64,000 nt of DNA, taken from positions 98,256 to 162,255 of the forward strand of contig JAAKEZ010000005.1 in the NCBI GenBank assembly GCA_018475625.1. The letters run 5' to 3'. This DNA comes from Candidatus Bathyarchaeota archaeon A05DMB-2 (GTDB lineage Archaea > Thermoproteota > Bathyarchaeia > Bathyarchaeales > Bathycorpusculaceae). Positions 60,854 to 64,000 of the stretch are shown here, piece after piece; the stretch's first letter is position 1; every line of letters starts with the position of its first letter. The translations under genes and the position numbers were made by a program. Under the pieces are notes generated by a model. The model had not been told where the DNA came from and did no database searches. It worked only from the letters and a program-made list of their open reading frames with translations.

Positions 60854-60873
60854 GTACATGTACACACATGTAC
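60854..60873 (+). promoter_or_regulatory. Palindromic candidate operator upstream of propeller paralogue 4
   Basis: GTACATGTACACACATGTAC lies about 25 bp after a TATA-like TTTATATTTATAA (about 60817-60829), so over the expected transcription start, and 27 bp before ATG 60901. It resembles the site upstream of paralogue 1 (16255-16270). Confidence 0.45.
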
Positions 60874-60900
60874 TATAGCTATAGGAGAATGAGAGAACTG

Positions 60901-63447
60901 ATGAAAATTAGAAATGCTACAGCGATTGCTTTACTACTGATAATAACCATTTCTGCTACACTCGTGATTTTACCTGCAGCTCAAGCGCAGGCACCCAAGC
61001 AGAAAACCTATGCCGTTATCGATGCCATACCCAACCCAGTAGGAGTTGGAGAGGACGTGCTATTACGCTTTGGAATTCTGCAACCGTTAGGAAAAGAAGA
61101 CGAAAGTTGGAAAGATATCACGATAACCGTCGTGGATCCAGATGGAATTACTAAGACGCTTGGGCCATTTAAAACAGACTCTACAGGTTCATCCTTCACT
61201 ATATTTACACCTGACAAAGCTGGTACATACAAATTAACGACAAACTTCCCTGAGCAAACAGCTCCGTCAACTTTCTTTGACATGGAAAGAGGAACGGTGA
61301 TACTTGCAGGCACAGTAATGCAAGCAAGTACCAGCGAGACAATAAGCCTTGTTGTACTGGAAAGCCCGCTGCCAACCTACCCTGGCTCGCCTCTTCCGGC
61401 TGAGTACTGGTCACGTCCTGTAGACCCGCAACTCCGAGAGTGGTATACAGTTACAGGTAACTGGATGACTAGACCGGATAATGCCTTGGCACTTTACAAC
61501 GACGACGCACCAGAGACTGCACACGTTCTGTGGGCAAAACAGTTGACAACTGGTGGTCTGGCTGGAGGCTTATGGGGTCCAGGAGAGGTTCCGGTGTCTT
61601 CTGAAACTGGTGACGCGTACGCAGGCAAATTTATAGATTCAGTGATACTGAACGGTATTCTCTATTACAACAGGGACGATGCTAAAGTGGGTTCAAACGG
61701 AATCTGTGCCGTGGATTTGCGAACTGGAAAGGAGCTTTGGTTCAGAAACAATACTGTTCTGTCTTTCGGGCAGGTCTTCTACTTCAACAGTTTCAACTAC
61801 GACGGTGTCTTCACTTACCTTTGGGACACAAGTGCCGGCTCGACTTGGAAAGCTTATGATCCCTTCAACGGCGAATGGATTTACACAATGACCAATGTAC
61901 CTATGACTGGAACCCGCGTCTTCGGTCCGAGCGGTGAAATCCTAATCTACCAAATAGATTACGTGAATCGGTGGATGGCTCTTTGGAACTCAACCGCAGC
62001 TGGGCAAACAGCTCCAGGTTTCTCGATTGAGTTAGCTGCATCTGGTAGTTGGGGTGCTTACTATTATGGGCGCCTTGTGCATGGATCAACAATTGACGCA
62101 TCCGACCCTAGATGCTACTCGTGGAACGTAACCATTCCCGCAGGATTGACAGCCGGCAGTTCCTTCTTTACACCGATATTGAAAGTCTATCCTGACAGGG
62201 TGGTCTCCATCGACTTCAATCAAACACGGGTAAGAGTATGGGCACTAAACACCAAAGGCTTGACTAAAACCTCCACTTCTACAACAACGCTGTTCGACAA
62301 AACATGGAATGCACCATCCGAATGGCTCCAAGGTTCCAACACATTGCACTATGTTGGCGCAACCAACGAGGTTAAAGACGGTGTCATCGCGGTATGGTCT
62401 AAGGAACTCAGGAAGCATTACGGCTTTAGCGTAGAAGACGGGAGATACCTCTTTGAGACTGATTCTGAGCACTGGCTAGACGCTTATGGCTGGGGCAACG
62501 TGGAGCACACTTGGTACTTCGCTTACGGCAAACTCTACTCCGTTGGCGTTGCTGGTATAGTTTATGCCTACGACGCTAAAACCGGAGACACTGTTTGGAC
62601 GTACAATTTGACAGACGCGTACAACGAACCTGTGACTGGAAACAACTGGTGGGGTTGGATATCAATAATTGCTGATGGCAAAATCTACGTAGGCCATCTT
62701 GAGCACTCTGCTGAAATGCCGATGCCACGTGGCGCACCATTCATTTGTCTGAATGCAACAACAGGTGAGGAAATCTGGAGAGTTAACGGGATGTTCCGTC
62801 AGACGCGATGGGGCGGAAATGCAGTCATAGGCGACAGCATAATTGCGACTATGGACACTTACGACCAGCGCATATACGCTATCGGAAAAGGTCCAAGCGA
62901 AACCAGAGTTTCAGTATCACCAGCGGTCCTACCGTTTAAAAACAGCGTAATGATAACGGGCTACGTCACCGACATATCAGCCGGCACAAAAGATGACACC
63001 ATAGCAGCTCGTTTTCCGAACGGTGTTCCTGCTGTTTCTGACGAGAGCATGAGCGACTGGATGCTGTACGTGTACAAACAATTCCCGCGACCCGCAAACG
63101 CTACTGGCGTTAAAGTCACGTTGAGTGTGGTAGACGCAAACAACAACTGCAGAGAAATCGGCACAGTCACAAGCGATGCCAACGGCTTCTTCCATTACAC
63201 GTGGACTCCTGACATTCCAGGCGACTACGTTGTGTACGCTACTTTCGCCGGTTCTAAGGCTTATTGGCCATCTCAAGCTGTAACTGCTTTCAATGTAATG
63301 GAAGAACCTGAAGCCACGCCACCACCGACGCCGATGCCTGAATCGATAGCTGACATATACTTCGTGCCTGCCGTAATCGGCATAATCGTCGCAATCGTTG
63401 TAGTTGGCGCAATACTGGCAATACTATTACTCAGGAAACGTCCATAG
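60901..63447 (+). CDS. Secreted PQQ-like beta-propeller surface protein, paralogue 4
   Basis: An 848-residue protein from ATG 60901 (MKIRNATAIALLLIITISA, signal peptide ending AAQAQ); ATG 60868 would overlap the palindromic operator and ATG 60889 is also in frame. Order: Ig-like domain with PNPVGVGEDVLLRFGI; propeller (about 160-670) with DLRTGKELWFRNNTVLSFGQ and YAYDAKTGDTVWTYN; C-terminal Ig-like domain with AARFPNGVPAVSDESMSDWM; Pro/Glu linker; membrane helix; LLLRKRP. Oligo-T (63478-63483) follows, but I see no stem element before tRNA-Leu. Confidence 0.85.
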   Translation: MKIRNATAIALLLIITISATLVILPAAQAQAPKQKTYAVIDAIPNPVGVGEDVLLRFGILQPLGKEDESWKDITITVVDPDGITKTLGPFKTDSTGSSFTIFTPDKAGTYKLTTNFPEQTAPSTFFDMERGTVILAGTVMQASTSETISLVVLESPLPTYPGSPLPAEYWSRPVDPQLREWYTVTGNWMTRPDNALALYNDDAPETAHVLWAKQLTTGGLAGGLWGPGEVPVSSETGDAYAGKFIDSVILNGILYYNRDDAKVGSNGICAVDLRTGKELWFRNNTVLSFGQVFYFNSFNYDGVFTYLWDTSAGSTWKAYDPFNGEWIYTMTNVPMTGTRVFGPSGEILIYQIDYVNRWMALWNSTAAGQTAPGFSIELAASGSWGAYYYGRLVHGSTIDASDPRCYSWNVTIPAGLTAGSSFFTPILKVYPDRVVSIDFNQTRVRVWALNTKGLTKTSTSTTTLFDKTWNAPSEWLQGSNTLHYVGATNEVKDGVIAVWSKELRKHYGFSVEDGRYLFETDSEHWLDAYGWGNVEHTWYFAYGKLYSVGVAGIVYAYDAKTGDTVWTYNLTDAYNEPVTGNNWWGWISIIADGKIYVGHLEHSAEMPMPRGAPFICLNATTGEEIWRVNGMFRQTRWGGNAVIGDSIIATMDTYDQRIYAIGKGPSETRVSVSPAVLPFKNSVMITGYVTDISAGTKDDTIAARFPNGVPAVSDESMSDWMLYVYKQFPRPANATGVKVTLSVVDANNNCREIGTVTSDANGFFHYTWTPDIPGDYVVYATFAGSKAYWPSQAVTAFNVMEEPEATPPPTPMPESIADIYFVPAVIGIIVAIVVVGAILAILLLRKRP

Positions 63448-63665
63448 CGCGATAAAATCAGCAAATCATCACCCCTCTTTTTTAGTTTTTAAACCTTGAG
63501 GCAAGCATAGAAAATAGATGCTGCGAGCACCTGCCAGAGCGCGGCGAAAAGATTTCCGTAAAAGGACGCTTTAAGTTCTCAGAAAGTGTTTAAAAAAGTA
63601 AAAAAACACGCTGAAAGTCGCCGAAAGGCTTTTAGCAAGAACTGGTCAATCTGGATCTGAGCAGG

Positions 63666-63866
63666 TTGGATCCAGATACTTTCCCCTTCAGGTACTCTCC
63701 CACATATCGCCATCGATGCTTAGACTATTTAGAATTTGTTGGCTTCACAGTACAACAGCAAAATATAATTCCAACTCTCCCCTGTTCAACCAATAATGAC
63801 AGCAGAAATCTCGCATTCCAGTTCCTTACCACCGCGGATGAATACAAAAAACTTAAACTATACTGA
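63666..63866 (+). CDS. Hypothetical small protein or C-terminal gene fragment
   Basis: An open frame (TTG start) of 66 residues, MDPDTFPFRYSPTYRHRCLD...NNDSRNLAFQFLTTADEYKKLKLY, opens about 30 bases upstream after a TAG. Composition looks protein-like and the end is charged, as a real C-terminus often is, but no ribosome-binding site is visible and I do not recognise a family. It may be the remnant of a longer gene. Confidence 0.3.
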   Translation: MDPDTFPFRYSPTYRHRCLDYLEFVGFTVQQQNIIPTLPCSTNNDSRNLAFQFLTTADEYKKLKLY

Positions 63867-63888
63867 GCGAAGTGTAAAAAGGGTTGGT

Positions 63889-64000
63889 GCGGGGGTACCC
63901 GAGCCAGGTCTAAATAGGTGGCCAGATGCAGTAGCCTAAGACAAGGGGGAGGACTTAAGATCCTCTGGCGCAGGCCTTCGTGGGTTCAAGTCCCACCCCC
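63889..64000 (+). tRNA. tRNA-Leu (TAA), interrupted in the D-loop, 3' end cut by the window
   Basis: Acceptor GCGGGGG, D-stem CCC/GGG, anticodon stem GAGGA/TCCTC with loop CTTAAGA (anticodon TAA), class II variable arm TGGCGCAGGCCTTCG and T-arm GTGGG-TTCAAGT-CCCAC are all present. The D-loop, normally about GAGCCAGGTCAA, is interrupted by 32 extra bases after GGT(C) (63910-63941 or 63911-63942). GTCT/AGAC and TAGG/CCTA around the insert can form two short helices separated by a three-base AAA bulge, compatible with a relaxed bulge-helix splice site. The last three acceptor bases fall outside the window. Confidence 0.8.

Noticed and set aside
63921..63966. Reading the last tRNA as tRNA-Cys, with GCCAG/CTGGC as anticodon stem and an intron containing CTTAAGA
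   Set aside because: It would leave a class II variable arm on a tRNA-Cys. The Leu(TAA) reading restores every arm with a single insert.
1..64000. CRISPR arrays or complete insertion sequences
   Set aside because: No regularly spaced direct repeats and no transposase gene were seen. The only recombinase is the tyrosine type at 5093-6052.

Overview
This window is archaeal and most likely from the TACK side, plausibly a Bathyarchaeia-type lineage. The evidence is TATA-box promoters ahead of short leaders, GGAGG/GGTG ribosome-binding sites with many TTG and GTG starts, a ribosomal protein S30e gene, Elp3, an archaeal-type ValRS of 827 residues, a Y-family polymerase with a PIP box, an apgM-type phosphoglycerate mutase, and a tRNA-Leu that appears to be interrupted in the D-loop. 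Large secreted beta-propeller proteins with a C-terminal anchor ending in RKRP/RKQP also fit. The lineage is inferred; no 16S rRNA gene is present.

Layout. 0-5 kb is an arsenic/redox island: a broken arsenate-reductase-like phosphatase divergent from arsR, a universal stress protein, ACR3 arsenite permease, a frameshifted membrane protein with an intact paralogue downstream, a 2[4Fe-4S] ferredoxin and a DUF169 protein. The island carries several palindromic TATA-like boxes. 5-11.7 kb holds an integrase-type recombinase, tRNA-His, a putative structured RNA, S30e, Elp3, CTP synthase and two CBS-pair proteins. 12-25 kb is envelope-oriented: secreted or anchored proteins, the first of four PQQ-like propeller paralogues, a frameshifted transglutaminase-like protein, and two divergent ABC transporter operons. 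25-33 kb carries an ATP-grasp ligase, FdhD, an AIR-synthase-like protein, a KaiC-like ATPase, ThiT under a TPP riboswitch, and valS-nadX. 33-46 kb is mixed metabolism and DNA maintenance: a radical SAM protein, Pol IV, RNase HI, glycosyltransferases, class II aldolase, apgM, and a G1-type glutamic peptidase. 46-53 kb has cell-surface sugar genes, a MacB-like ABC exporter with an exported partner, and a divergent wHTH/membrane-protein pair. 53-63.5 kb contains three more propeller paralogues, another wHTH/membrane pair and tRNA-Arg. The window ends inside tRNA-Leu.

The most unusual signal is a repeated stem-bulge-stem element of about 105-150 bp. It lies just past the oligo-T terminator of three of the four propeller genes, with a further copy at 25.1 kb. 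Two copies 43 kb apart are about 95% identical outside any reading frame. Two of the propeller genes also share a GTACA...TGTAC palindrome just downstream of their TATA boxes. Together these look like a co-regulated surface-protein family carrying its own non-coding element.

Other notable points are two genes whose best start codon is AUA behind a strong Shine-Dalgarno sequence (nadX; and an exported protein whose Shine-Dalgarno lies in a hairpin), a decayed Rieske ferredoxin gene, and three nearly intact genes broken by single changes, which may be real or assembly errors.
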